In this document: positions 38,726 to 52,320 of the stretch, one piece after another | Numbering within the stretch: position 1 is the stretch's first letter | Layout of the letters: every line of letters begins with the position of its first letter | DNA from: Microglena sp. YARC | Taxonomy: Eukaryota; Chlorophyta; Chlorophyceae; Chlamydomonadales; Chlamydomonadaceae | Assembly: GCA_022414725.1 (NCBI GenBank) | Contig: CM039462.1 | Span: 17,694,577-17,758,576, forward strand | Direction: 5' to 3' | Length of the DNA stretch: 64,000 bases | Translations under genes and position numbers: made by a program | The notes under the pieces: model-generated | The model's input: only the letters and a program-made list of their open reading frames with translations | What the model was told of the DNA's origin: nothing | The model's database searches: none

Positions 38726-38765
38726 AAACAAAAAGAAAAAGCACCCACAAAGCAAAAAACCCCAT
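38726..38765 (+). repeat. 40-bp insertion in satellite unit 11, identical to 5431-5470
   Basis: Other units read CCAACCTTCATGTATGC. Here A/C-rich sequence identical to 5431-5470 is inserted before ATGTATG. Origin unknown: filler DNA from break repair or an assembly/read artefact. Confidence 0.8.
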
Positions 38766-41373
38766 GTATGCTCTGCATGACGTAGAGGCACGTTCAATAC
38801 TTGCTTTAAACAGCAACACTGCACAAATGTCCCTTATTTGTTTGTTTGTTACTTTACTTGTTGTTACTTTGAAAGCAACAAGGCTACAACATAAGTACAT
38901 AACTGACCGCCCGTACATAAGCTTATAATTCCAAAACCAAACAGCACCAGGGGGCGGTCAATATAGTTACGCCCGCGCTCAATGTAGGAGAGACTCAAGA
39001 GTTACACGGAGTCAACTCAAACTCTAAAATTGTCAAAAGGGGGCCGACCAACTAGTGTAACAAAACGAGTAACCGGATGCAGGAGCCGTGAAGAACCTAA
39101 AGGGTTCGCGTGAAAGAACCGTCATTCCGCCGCAAGCCAACTGTCCATGCAACATGCAACATTCGCGTTTCCGTCCGACCCTGAGCCATCGCCTGCAAAC
39201 TCCCATCGCGGCTGGACCTGCTACTTGCGCCGCAACGTGCAAATTGCGCAAATGCTAACTTCGAACTACGCAATTGAATTGAACTGGTGCTCTTTCCACC
39301 TCTGAATCTGCCAATCTTGCTATTAATAGCATGCCTCAAATACTGATCATTCGTTCTGCAGACCTGCGAAGCTTCAAAATTAATTACTATCAGCCCAAGT
39401 GGGTAACACCACCCTGCGAACCTGTGGAGTTTGGACCAGCCGCAGCTTTGAGCTACGTGCTCTGACCTAGGGGCCATCGCCTGCAACCTGCTGGACGTGC
39501 TACTTGCGAACGTGGAAATTTGAGCATATGCTGACCTTCGACCTGCGGAATTGATAACTGGTGCACTTCCGACCCCGTCTCAGCCAAAGTGACTTGCTAT
39601 TTATAGCTACCTAAGTACCTGAATCGTTCTTCTGCGGAGCTGCGAAGCTACAGTAGTTACACAAGTAAGTACTAACTCGCTACCCAAGAAAGGTGACACT
39701 CCCTGAGAAGCTGCAGAGCTTCGACCAACGCAGCTTTCAGATTCGTGCTTCGACCTAGGGGGCAGCGGCGTTGCACAATGGTAGCCATCATCCCCATTCT
39801 CTACATGGCCAGGCGCAACTCTAGGCCCAGCCATTCCAAATCATGGGCAGAGCGGCTGTTGAGACCCTATGCTCACCCACGGTATTCTCCAAAGCACATG
39901 CCACATGCGCTCTCAACTGCGCTACATTCGTGTCATACCCCGCACAACGCATAACCCCGCGCCCCGGGCCAGCCCGATGCATGCCGACCCACGCTACAGG
40001 CATCCACCCCGACACACCCGACACCCCCTCGCGTCAGGTTCAGGCCCAGACCGGAAGCGGCTCATACGCCCAGCCCACACATGCAACACCTTCTCAAAAA
40101 TCCCTACAATAACCCGACCTCTGATTGGTCTCATTTTTTCTGCATCAATTCTTACTACTAATGCCAACCTTCATGTATGCTCTGCATGACAGTAGAGGCA
40201 CGTTCAATATTGCTTTAAACAGCAACACTGCACAATGTCCCTTATTTGGTTTGTTTGTTACTTTTGTTACTTTTGAAAGCAACAAGGCTACAACATAAGT
40301 ACATAACTGACCGCCCGTACATAAGCTTATAATCGCCAAAAAAACCAACAGCCTCAGGGGGCGGTCAATATAGTTACCGCCTCAATGTAAGGAGAGACTC
40401 AAGAGTTACACGGAGTCACAAAAGTCAAAAACTAGCGGTCACGTAGTGTAAAAAAACGAGTAACCGGGGTGCAGGGAGTCGTGAAGAACCTAAAGGGTTC
40501 CGTACGAAAGAAGCATCCTTCGCAAGCCAACTGTCCATGCAAACATGCAACATTCGCGTTTTTCCGTCCGAGTAAGGGCCCTGAGCCATCGCCTGCAAAC
40601 TCCCATCGCGGCTGGACCTGCTACTTGGCCGCAACGTGCAAATTGGCGTAATGCTGACTTCGAACTACGCAATTTAATTGAACTGGTGCTTTTCCAACCT
40701 CTGAACCACTGCGCCAATCCTGCTATTAATAGCATGCCTCAGTCACTGATCATTTCGTTCTGCAGACCCAACGAAGCTTCAAAAATTAATTACTATCAGC
40801 CCAAGTGGGTAACACCCTGCGAACCTGTGAGTTTGGACCAGCCGCAGCTTGAGCTACGTGCTCTGATTGACTGGGTGCCATCGCCTGCAACCTCTGACGT
40901 GCTATTGAGAACGTGGAAATTGAGCATATGCTGACCTCGACTGCGGAATTGATAACTGGTGCACTTCCGAACTCCCGTCTCAGCCAAAGTGACTTGCTAT
41001 TATAGCTACTAAGTACCAATCGTTCCTTCTGCGGAGCTGCGAAGCTGGCACAAGTAAGTACTAACTCGCTACCCAAGAAGGTGAACAACTACCCTGAGAA
41101 GCTGCCAGAGCTCGACCAACGCGCTTTCAAGATTCGTGCTTCGACCTAGGGGGCAGCGGCGTTGCACATGTAAGCCACTTATCCCCATTTCTCCATTGGC
41201 CAGGCCAACTCTAGGCCAGCCATCCAAATCATGGGCAGAGCAGCATTGAAGACCCCTAATGCCTTACTCCACGTATTCTCCAAGCACATGCCACATGCGC
41301 TCTCCAAAGCTGCCGCTACATTCGTGTCATACCCGCACAAAACGCATAACCACTGGCCTGATTATACGTGGTG

Positions 41374-42373
41374 NNNNNNNNNNNNNNNNNNNNNNNNNNN
41401 NNNNNNNNNNNNNNNNNNNNNNNNNNNNNNNNNNNNNNNNNNNNNNNNNNNNNNNNNNNNNNNNNNNNNNNNNNNNNNNNNNNNNNNNNNNNNNNNNNNN
41501 NNNNNNNNNNNNNNNNNNNNNNNNNNNNNNNNNNNNNNNNNNNNNNNNNNNNNNNNNNNNNNNNNNNNNNNNNNNNNNNNNNNNNNNNNNNNNNNNNNNN
41601 NNNNNNNNNNNNNNNNNNNNNNNNNNNNNNNNNNNNNNNNNNNNNNNNNNNNNNNNNNNNNNNNNNNNNNNNNNNNNNNNNNNNNNNNNNNNNNNNNNNN
41701 NNNNNNNNNNNNNNNNNNNNNNNNNNNNNNNNNNNNNNNNNNNNNNNNNNNNNNNNNNNNNNNNNNNNNNNNNNNNNNNNNNNNNNNNNNNNNNNNNNNN
41801 NNNNNNNNNNNNNNNNNNNNNNNNNNNNNNNNNNNNNNNNNNNNNNNNNNNNNNNNNNNNNNNNNNNNNNNNNNNNNNNNNNNNNNNNNNNNNNNNNNNN
41901 NNNNNNNNNNNNNNNNNNNNNNNNNNNNNNNNNNNNNNNNNNNNNNNNNNNNNNNNNNNNNNNNNNNNNNNNNNNNNNNNNNNNNNNNNNNNNNNNNNNN
42001 NNNNNNNNNNNNNNNNNNNNNNNNNNNNNNNNNNNNNNNNNNNNNNNNNNNNNNNNNNNNNNNNNNNNNNNNNNNNNNNNNNNNNNNNNNNNNNNNNNNN
42101 NNNNNNNNNNNNNNNNNNNNNNNNNNNNNNNNNNNNNNNNNNNNNNNNNNNNNNNNNNNNNNNNNNNNNNNNNNNNNNNNNNNNNNNNNNNNNNNNNNNN
42201 NNNNNNNNNNNNNNNNNNNNNNNNNNNNNNNNNNNNNNNNNNNNNNNNNNNNNNNNNNNNNNNNNNNNNNNNNNNNNNNNNNNNNNNNNNNNNNNNNNNN
42301 NNNNNNNNNNNNNNNNNNNNNNNNNNNNNNNNNNNNNNNNNNNNNNNNNNNNNNNNNNNNNNNNNNNNNNNNN
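41374..42373. other. Assembly gap of exactly 1000 N
   Basis: The length is a round number, so it is a placeholder for a gap of unknown size. The two sides carry unrelated satellites. Open frames crossing it are artefacts. Confidence 0.99.
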
Positions 42374-45300
42374 TGAAGACACTTGTACTGCTATTCCGCG
42401 CGATCACACAACTATCGCTGTCCACTTGTCTGATACTACCACTACCCACGCGATTCTATAACATTCACGACCCACTAGCACACTTATTCCCTGATGATTC
42501 TCTTAACTGCTATCTCACCCAAACACCCTGCCACCCTGATACTCCAGCTCAGCCACCATTTTGATGCTAACATACCCCGTACAACACCCTGATGAAAAAT
42601 CTCCACCTCCCCACAAACACTCTCCACCTATAATACCAGCTATGCCACTTTAGATCACCACTACACACACAGCCACCGACTACCCCTACGGCTACAACGC
42701 ACCAGACTACAGCTGCAACACACTGATACACCACTACCGGCACTTGGTGCTACCCACTAAACACCTCACTGACCTTCAACTACACACCTATGCTACCATT
42801 CTTCGCTACCCCCACCCACAACCTGCTGCCAACACCCTGATACCTACCAGCTACCCCATAAAATGAGCTACCGGCACTACCCACTACCCACCCTGAATGC
42901 AACCACGCTACCCACAGCCACGAGACTACCCACTTAACCTGCCACCCTGATTACCTCTAACTGAGCTACCCAGCCTTGATGCTACCACTACCCCACTATA
43001 CACAAACCTGATCTACCTCTAACTGATGACCAAGCACACTACAGAGCACGCAGCTAACCACACCCTGAACAAAGACATCAGCTACCACTTAGATGCACCC
43101 ACTACCACACTAAACAAACCCTGATGCACCCGCTACACACCCACAGAACTATCGCTGCCAAACACCCTTAATACTACCAGCTTACCCAACCTTGACTACA
43201 ACAACTACCCACTACACCTATAAACCCCACAAACTAACGCTGCCACACGCCTGATACTACCAACACTACCACTTCGATGCTACCGCACTACCCACACACA
43301 CCTGCTGATAAAAAGTCCTCAGCTGCACCATAGCTTGCAGTTTAATATCATTCCTTGGACACCACAAACTACCCCTGCCCACCCTGATACACTAGCTACC
43401 ACCTAGATGATTCCACACTACTCTATTATCACACCCGATGCTACCTCTACTGCACCCACCCACAGCTAACCCGCTGCCCACCCTGATACACAGCTACCCA
43501 CTGCGCTTGATGCTACCGCCACCACTCCACTACAACCACTCTGATGCTACCGTATCGACACCCACAGACTACCCGCTGCTGACAACTTTGATACTACCTC
43601 AAGCTACCGCGCACCTAGCTGCTACTATACCCACTACACACCCGAATGCTACCTCTACTGCTCCCACCCACAGACTACCCTGCTGCCCACTCCAGATACT
43701 ACCCGAGCCTACCCACCTTGAAGCTACCACTATTTCAAACCACTACACACCCTGATTGCTACCTCGCTAGCCCTGACTCACAGACTAACCCACTGCCACC
43801 TCTCTCTCTTATTATTAACTAAGCACCCACCTTGATGCACCACACCCACTACACCCCTACTGTGGCTACCTCTACTGCTACGCACCCACAAGACCTACCC
43901 GCTGCCCACCCTGACTACACCAGCTACCCTACTTCGATGCACCGCCTACCACTACACACCCTGATGCTACCTCTACTGCACCCACCCACAAACTACCCAG
44001 CTGCCTCACCTGAACTACTGCTACCCACCTAGATGCTACCCACTAACCCACTACACACCCTGATGCTACCGTCACGCAAACCACCACCAGACTACCCGTG
44101 CCCACCTGAACTACCAGCTCCAACCTTGACTACCTCACTACCCACTTCACACCTGATAAGACCTTCGCTACACCACAGACAGCACTGCCACCGCCTGAAC
44201 ACCAACTACCCACCTGATGCACCCACACCCACTACACACCAGTACCTCACTGCACCTCACCACAGACTAGCCGCTGCCCCCCGATAATACCACACCCACC
44301 TTGATGCTACCCACCCACCACACCTACACACCGAGCTACCTCGCTAGCCGCGCCAACAGACTACCCGCTGCTGACCTTTGATACTACCAGCTCTACCCAC
44401 CTAGATGCTCCCCATACCTCACAACACCCTAATGGCACCGTCTACTGCTCCCCACCGCACAGACACCGGCTGCCCACCAAATACTACCACTACCCCACCT
44501 TGAAAGCTACACTACCCACTACACACCCTGAGCTACCCGCTACGCACCCAAAGACTCCCACTGTCTCTACCCTGAACACCAGCTACCCACCTATGATGCT
44601 ACACCACGTACCAACATACACACCTAGTGTAGACCCTCATAAATGCTGCTACCACCACAAGGACTACAGCTGCCCCTTCTGATAACTACCCAAGCTACCA
44701 CTCGGCTACTACCCACCGCACTACACCACTGATGTACTCTACTGCTGACCAGGCACACCACAACACCCCGTGCCAACCCTGATACTACTACGCCGGACCA
44801 CCTAGATGCTTAACCCCACTTACGCCGACCACTACACACCTGATCTACCCTTACTGCTACCCCATCCACAGACTACCCGCTGCCCACCCTATACTACCAG
44901 CCTACCAACCTTGATGCTACCCACTTCCACCGAACCCTAAATACACACGCTAACCAACGCGCAAGACAACTAACACTCCCACTTGCCATCACCCGATTAC
45001 TACCAACGTACCCACCGTGATCTAGCTAGTCCACGCCGACACTACACACACCTAGGTGTTACCTCTACTGCTCCACCCCAGACTAGCCGCTCCATGCACT
45101 ATACTACCACACTACGCACCTTGATGAGCTACCACTACCCACTACACCCCTGACAGCAAACTAACTCTATCCACAACACAGAACTACCCACTGCCCACCC
45201 TGCTAGACACCTAGCTACCCACTTGGATGCACGCTCACGATACCCACTTACACACCCTATGCTTACCTCTAATGACCTACCCACTGCACAGACTACACAA

Positions 45301-48300
45301 ACTGCCACAGGCAAGGAACGACCAGCTAGATCAGTGCCACGACTTGAGGGTCAACAATATCTGAACCCGCACTAACACTACCACCCTAAGGTAGCTACTC
45401 TACTGCTACCCAGCCCACAGACTACCCGCTGCCCCCTGGATACTACCAGGCTACCCACTTGATGCACCCACATACACACTATATAAACAACACCCTGATG
45501 CTAACCCTACTGCTAACAGCCCGCACGATCACAGACTAACCTGCTGCGTGCTCCACCCTGATACTACCACTACCACCTTGATGCTAACTTACTGACACAC
45601 ACTACACAGCATCCACAAACTCCTGATAATAGTCCCGCTAACCACCCACAAACTAACCCGCTGCCCAACTCCTGATACTGACCTACACCCTTACACACAT
45701 CGAACCGCTGATGATAACCCGCTAATTAAAAAGCTACCACAACTACAGCTGATACTAACCAGCTACCCACCTTAGATAGCTCCTAGCATAGCCAAGTACT
45801 ACAGCACCTTGATGCTGATCGCTACCCACTCCAGAATTCTGCTACCTGCACCACTATAACAGTAACCAGCTACTCACGTTGATGCTACCGCCTACCACTA
45901 CACACCTGATTTTACCGCTACCGGCACCGCCACAAAAACTACCACGCCCACCCTGATACTACCAGCTACCCCACAGTGATCCACCCACTTTCCCACTACA
46001 CACCCTGATGCTACCATCTACCACACCTTGATGCTACCAACACTTGATGCTACCCCACAACACACCCTGGATTATACCCCACCACCCACACAGAAACTTT
46101 ACGCTGCAACCCTGATACTATCAGCTATCCACCTTAGATGCTACCCACTACACACTACACACCCTGATGCTACCTGTACCCACCCACAGAATACACACGC
46201 TGCCCACTGATACTACCAGCTACCCACCTTAAATGCCACCCACTACCCGCTACCATCCTGATGCTACCCGCTACCCACCCACAGGACTACCCACTGCCAC
46301 CCTAATACTACCAGCTACCCACTTGATGCTACCACTACCCACTAACACACCTGATGCTACCGAGCTACCCCACTCCACAGACTATCCGCTGCCCACCCTA
46401 ATACTACCAGCTACCACACCTCGATGCTCCACCTACCGCTACCAGGAAAAGATGATGCTCTACCGCTATTGATTACCTAACCAGCAAAACTACCGCTGCC
46501 CATCCTGATACTACCAGCTACCACCTTGATGCTACCACTACCCACTACACACCCTGATGCTACGCTACCACACCACAGACTACATGCTGCCCACCCTGAT
46601 ACTACCAGCTACCCAGTTTTATGACCTTGATGCTACCGTGCACTACACTACACACCCTGATGCTACCTCTACTGCTACCCACCCACATTCTAACCCTGCT
46701 GCCACACCTGATACTACCAGCTACCCACCTTGATGCTACCCACTACACACTGCCCACCCTGATGCTACCCGCTACCCACACACAGACTACCCACTACCCA
46801 CCCTGAACTACTAGCTACCACCTTGAATGCTACCCACTACCCACTACACACCCTGATGCTACCTCTACTGCTACCCCACCCACAAACCACCAGCTACCCA
46901 CCCTGATACTACAGCTACCCACTTTGATGCTACCACTACCACTACACACACCCTGATGCTACCCGCTACCCACCCACAGACTATCCGCTGCCCACCCTAA
47001 TACTACCAGCTACCCACGTCGATGCTACCCACTACCCACTACACACCCTGATGCTACCTGTAACTGCTACCACACCCACAGACTACCGCTGCCACCTGAT
47101 TACTACCAGCTAACCCACTTCGATGCTACCCACTACCCACTACACACTGATGCTTCCTCTACTGCTACCGACCCCACCAAAACTACCGCTGCTGCCTCAC
47201 CCTGAATACTACCAGCTACCGCACCTTTGATGCTACCCACTACCCACTACACACCCTGATGCTCCCTCTACTCCTACCCACCCACAAACTACCCGCTGCC
47301 CACCCTGATAATACCAGCTACCCACCTTGATGCTACCCACTACACACTACACACCCTGATGCTACCCCGCTACCCAGGTGGAACCCACAGACTACATGCT
47401 GCCCACCCTGATACTACCAGCTACCCACCTTGGTGCTACCCACTACCCACTACACAACCTGATGCTACCTCTTCTGCTACCCACCCACAAACTACCTGCT
47501 GCCCACCCTGATACTACCAGCTACCCATCTTGATGCTACCCACTACCCACTACCACTGATGCTACCGCTACCCACCCACAGACTACCCACTACCCACCCT
47601 GATACTACTAGCTACCCACCTTGATGCTACCCACTACCCACTATACACCCTGATGCTACCTCTACTGATACCCACCCACAAACCACCAGCTACCCACCCT
47701 GATACTATCAGCTACCCACTTTGATGCTACCCACTACCCACTACACACCCTGATGCTACACGCTACCCACCCACAGACTATTCGCTGCCCACCCTGATAC
47801 TACCAGCTACCCACTTCGATGCTACCCACTACCCACTACACACCCTGATGCTTCCTCTACTGCTACCCACCCACAAACTACCCGCTGCCCACCCTGATAC
47901 TACTAGCTACCCACCTAGATGTTACCCACTACCCACTACACACCCTGATGCTACCTCTACTGCTACCCACCCACAGACTAACCTCGCTGCCCACCCTGAT
48001 AACTACCAGCTACCCCACCTAGATGCTACACTACACCACTACACCCCCTGATGCTACCTCTACTGCTACCCCACCCACAGACTACCCGCTGCCCACCCTG
48101 ATACTACCAGCTACCCACCTTGATGCTACCCACCACCCACTACACACCCTGATGCTACCCGCTATCCACCCACAGACTACCCGCTGCTGACCTTGATACT
48201 ACCAGCTACCCACCTAGATGCTACCCACTACCCACTACACACCCTGATGCTACCTTTCTACTGCTACCCACCCACAGACTACCCGCTGCCCACCCAGATA

Positions 48301-51300
48301 CTACCAGCTACCCACCTTGAAGCTACCCACTACCCACTACACACCCTGATGCTACCCGCTACCCACCCACAGACTACCCACTGCCCACCCTGATACTACC
48401 AGCTACCCACCTTGATGCTACCCACTACCCACTACACACCCTAGTGCTACCTCTACTGCTACCCACCCACAGACTACCCGCTGCCCACCCTGATACTACC
48501 AGCTACCCACTCGATGCTACCCACTACCCACTACACACCCTGATGCTACCTCTACTGCTACCCACCCACAAACTACCCGCTGCCCACCCTGATACTACTA
48601 GCTACCCACCTAGATGCTACCCACTACCCACTACATTGGGGGTGGCACCCTGATGCTACCTCTACTGCTACCCACCCACAGACTACCCGCTGCCAACCCT
48701 GATACTACCAGCTACCAACCTTGATGCTACCCACTACACCAGACTACACACCCTGATAATACCCGCTAACCACCCACAGACTACCCACTGCCCACCCTGA
48801 TACTACCAACTACCCACCTTGATGCTACCCACTACCCACTACACACCCTAGTGTCTAACCTCTACTGCTACCCCACCCACAGACTAGCCGCTGCCCACCC
48901 TGATACTACCAGCTACCCACCTTGATGCTACCCACTACCCACTACACACCCTGACGCTACCGGCCGCTATCCACCACAGACTACCCACTGCCCACCCTGA
49001 ATACTACCAGCTACCCACCTTGATGCTACCCACTACCCACTACACACCCTAGTGCTACCTCTACTGCTACCCACCCACAGACTACCCGCTGCCCACCCTG
49101 ATACTACCAGCTACCCACCTTGATGCTACCCACTACACACTACACACCCTGATGCTACCTCTACTGCTACCCACCCACAGACTACCTGCTGCCCACCCTG
49201 ATACTACCAGCTACCCACCTTGATGCTACTTACTACACACTACACACCCTGATGATACCCGCTAACCACCCACAAACTACCCGCTGCCCACCCTGATACT
49301 ACCAGCTACCCACCTTGATGCTACTTACTACACACTACACACCCTGATGATACCCGCTAACTCACGCGACAACTACCCGCTGCCCACCCTGATACTACCA
49401 ACTACCCACCTTGATGCTACCCACTACCCACTACCCACCCTGATGCTACCCGCTACCCACCCACAGACTACACGCTGCCCACCCTGATACTACCAGCTAC
49501 CCACCTTGATGCCACCCACTACCCGCTACCCACCACAGACTACCCACTGCCCACCCTGATACTACCAGCTACCCACCTTGATGCTACCCACTACCCACTA
49601 CACACCCTGATGCTACCGCTACTGCTACCCACCCACAAACTACCCGCTGCCCACCCTGATACTACCAGCTACCCACCTTGATGCTACCCACTACCCACTA
49701 CACACCCTCATGCTACACGCTACCCACTCACAGACTGCCTGCTACCCACCCTGATACTACCAGCTACCCACCTTGATGCTACCCACTACCCACTACACAC
49801 CCTGATGTTACTCGCTACCCCCCACAAACTACCCGCTGCCCACCCTGATACTACCAGCTACCACCTTGATGCTACCCACTACCCACTACACACCCTGATG
49901 CTATCCGCTACCCACTCACAGATAACCTGCTACCCACCACTATACAACCAGCTACCCACGTTGATGCTACCCACTACCCACTACACACCCTGATGTTACC
50001 GCTACCCACCCACAAACTACCCGCTGCCCACCCTGATACTACCAGCTACCCACAGTGATGCCACCCACTTCCCACTACACACCCTGATGCTACCATCTAC
50101 CCACCTTGATGCTACCACCTTGATGCTACCCACAACACACCCTGATAATACCCGCTACCCACCCACATAAAAACTATACGCTGCCAACCCTGATACTATC
50201 AGCTACCCACCTTGATGCTACCCACTACCCACTACCCGCCCTGATGCTACCCGGTACCCACCCACAGACTACACGCTGCCCACCATGATACTACCAGCTA
50301 CCCACCTTGATGCTACCCACTACCCACTACACACCCTGATGCTACCTCTACTGCTACCCACCCACAAACCACCAGCTACCCACCCTGATACTACCAGCTA
50401 CCCATCTTGATGCTACCCACTACCCACTACCCACCCTGATGCTACCCGCTACCCACCCACAGACTACCCACTACCCACCCTGATACTACTAGCTACCCAC
50501 CTTGATGCTACCCACTACCCACTACACACCCTGATGCTACCTCTACTGCTACCCACCCACAAACCACCAGCTACCCACCCTGATACTATCAGCTACCCAT
50601 CTTGATGCTACCCACTACCCACTACACACCCTGATGCTACCCGCTACCCACCCACAGACTATCCGCTGCCCACCCTAATACTACCAGCTACCCACCTCGA
50701 TGCTACCCACTACCCACTACACACCCTGATGCTACCTCTACTGCTACCCACCCACAAACTACCCGCTGCCCACCCTGATACTACCAGCTACCCACCTTTG
50801 ATGCTACCCACTACCCACTACACACCCTGATGCTACCCGCTACCCACCCACAGACTACCCGCTACCCACCCTAATACTACCAGCTACCCACCTTGATGCT
50901 ACCCACTACCCACCACACACCCTGATGCTACCTCTACTGCTACCCACCCACAAACCACCAGCTACCCACCCTAATACTATCAGCTACCCACCATGATGCT
51001 ACCAACTACCCACTACACACACACCCTGATGCTACCTCCACTGCTACCACCACAAACTACCTGCTGCCCACCCTGATACTACCAGCTACCCATCTTGATG
51101 CTACCCACTACACACTACCCACTACCCACCCTGATGCTACCCGCTACCCACCCACAGACTACCCACTACCCACCCTGATACTACTAGCTACCCACCTTGA
51201 TGCTACCCACTACCCACTACACACCCTGATGCTACCTCTACTGCTACCCACCCACAAACCACCAGCTACCCACCCTGATACTACCAGCTACCCACCTTGA

Positions 51301-51555
51301 TGCTACCCACTACCCACTACACACCCTGATGCTACCCGCTACCCACCCACAGACTATCCGCTGCCCACCCTAATACTACCAGCTACCCACCTAGATGCTA
51401 CCCACTACCCACTACACACCCTGATGCTACCTCTACTGCTACCCACCCACAGACTACATGCTGCCCACCCTGATACTACCAGCTACCCACCTTGATGCTA
51501 CCCACTACCCACTACACACCCTGATGCTTTCTCTACTGCTACCCACCCACAAACT
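42374..51555 (+). repeat. 95/100-bp satellite array, plus strand nearly G-free
   Basis: The 100-bp type has CTACCTCTACTGCTACCC, then CACAGACTACCCGCTGCCC, ACCCTGATACTACCAGC, TACCCACCTTGATG and CTACCCACTACACACCCTG. A 95-bp type has CTACCCGCTACCC in place of the first block, and the two types often alternate. About 90 units. A variant with AAACCACCAGCTACCC recurs near 46884, 47682, 50361, 50562, 50950 and 51257, next to a TATCCGCTGCCC variant, giving a higher-order order. From 42374 to about 46800 units are ragged with many single-base indels; from about 47200 on they are regular. Confidence 0.95.
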
Positions 51556-52170
51556 ACTTGGAAGCTTCGAGACGCAGAAGACCCAGACAGAGACCCAGAC
51601 AGAGACCCAAACCGAGACCCAGACCGAGACCCAGACCCAGACCTAGACCCAGACCCAGACCCAGATCGAGACCGAGACCCAGATAGAGACCGAGACCCAG
51701 ATTGAGACCCAGACCCGCCCAGACCCAGACCGATACACAGACGCAGACCGAGACCCAGACCGAGACCCAGACCGAGGCACAGACCGATACACAGACCCAG
51801 ACCGAGACCCAGACCCAGACCGATACCCAGACCGAGGTACAGACCCAGACCGAGGGACAGACCCACGAAACCACGACCGTGTGAGAGGTGACCGCCCGAT
51901 AGGGTTCGGCGTCCGTGGGCGCCCTCGGGCGACACCAGCCGGCGTTGCGCATGCCACCTGCGCATGCCGCATGGAAGGTTCGAGACGTAGAAGGCCGAGA
52001 CCCAGATCGAGACCGAGACCCAGACCGAGACCCTGACCGAGGCACAGACCCAGACCGAGGCACAGCCCCAGACCGCGACCCTGACGGAGGTACAGACTCA
52101 GACAGAGACACAGACCCACGAAACCACGACCGTGCGAGAGGTGACCGCCCGGTAGGGTGGTCACCTCTAG
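51556..52170 (+). repeat. Two cassettes of CAGACC-type hexamer/12-mer minisatellite
   Basis: Cassette 1 (51556-51905) and cassette 2 (51968-52168) each start near GGAAG(C/G)TTCGAGACG.AGAAG, run through GACCCAGACCGAGACCCAGA repeats, and end with CACGAAACCACGACCGTG then GAGAGGTGACCGCCCG. The minus strand gives long Leu-Gly, Ser-Gly-Ser-Arg or Val-Trp-Val frames by composition. Cassette 2 ends in a 10-bp perfect stem (AGAGGTGACC 52137-52146 with GGTCACCTCT 52159-52168). Confidence 0.85.
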
Positions 52171-52285
52171 TTGGAGCTATGTAACCTAGTTCAAGTTTAA
52201 GATCTTGATAATTTGGCTTGAGAATCGACAATTATGAGAATTCTCGAAATGTTGGACTGAATAAGTAGAGGTACGACCTACTAAC

Positions 52286-52320
52286 TGTTATATTCGGTAG
52301 TGCACCATTGGGACATCTGA
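52286..52320 (+). mobile_element. Solo 35-bp MITE terminus forming a palindrome with the next element
   Basis: TGTTATATTCGGTAGTGCAC ... GGGACATCTGA is the right-end TIR of the 52321-52560 element, placed head to head with that element's left end. This gives a 70-bp palindrome without a spacer and with one mismatch per arm. Confidence 0.8.

Larger units (their letters stand above)
23106..41373 (+). repeat. 1.33-1.43 kb satellite array, 13 head-to-tail units
   Basis: Unit starts (ACCGCCCTCAATGTAGGAGA) are at 23106, 24538, 25973, 27305, 28638, 30034, about 32019, 33409, 34777, 36155, 37537, 38969 and 40376; the last unit is cut by the N run. Lengths are 1332-1435 bp, except unit 6 (1985 bp, with a 592-bp insertion). 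The junction carries GC hairpins (TGACCGCCC ... GGGCGGTCA and GGGCGGT ... ACCGCCC). Each unit contains two diverged about 300-bp half-repeats, e.g. 23330-23590 and 23670-23940, sharing TGCTACTTGCGAACGTG, AACTGGTGCACTTCCGACC-like blocks, CTTGCTATT.ATAGCTA and CTTCGACCAACGCAGCT. Units 1-2 differ from later units in the first 200 bp, giving two subfamilies. Units 3 and 4 are nearly identical. Open frames inside are repeat-borne and show no protein family. Confidence 0.95.

Noticed and set aside
23106..41373. Repeated 90-180 codon frames such as MHNGSHLSPF... in every satellite unit
   Set aside because: They recur because the DNA repeats, differ in frame and length between units by indels, and show no domain.
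41231..42564. Very long open frames on both strands
   Set aside because: They consist almost wholly of the 1000-N assembly gap.
42374..51555. Pro/Thr/His-rich protein gene
   Set aside because: Frames arise from the 95/100-bp satellite; the unit length is not a multiple of three and no frame is kept.
51498..52231. Gly-Leu or Ser-Arg repeat protein on the minus strand
   Set aside because: All three frames of the CAGACC repeat are open by composition; there is no start context or domain.
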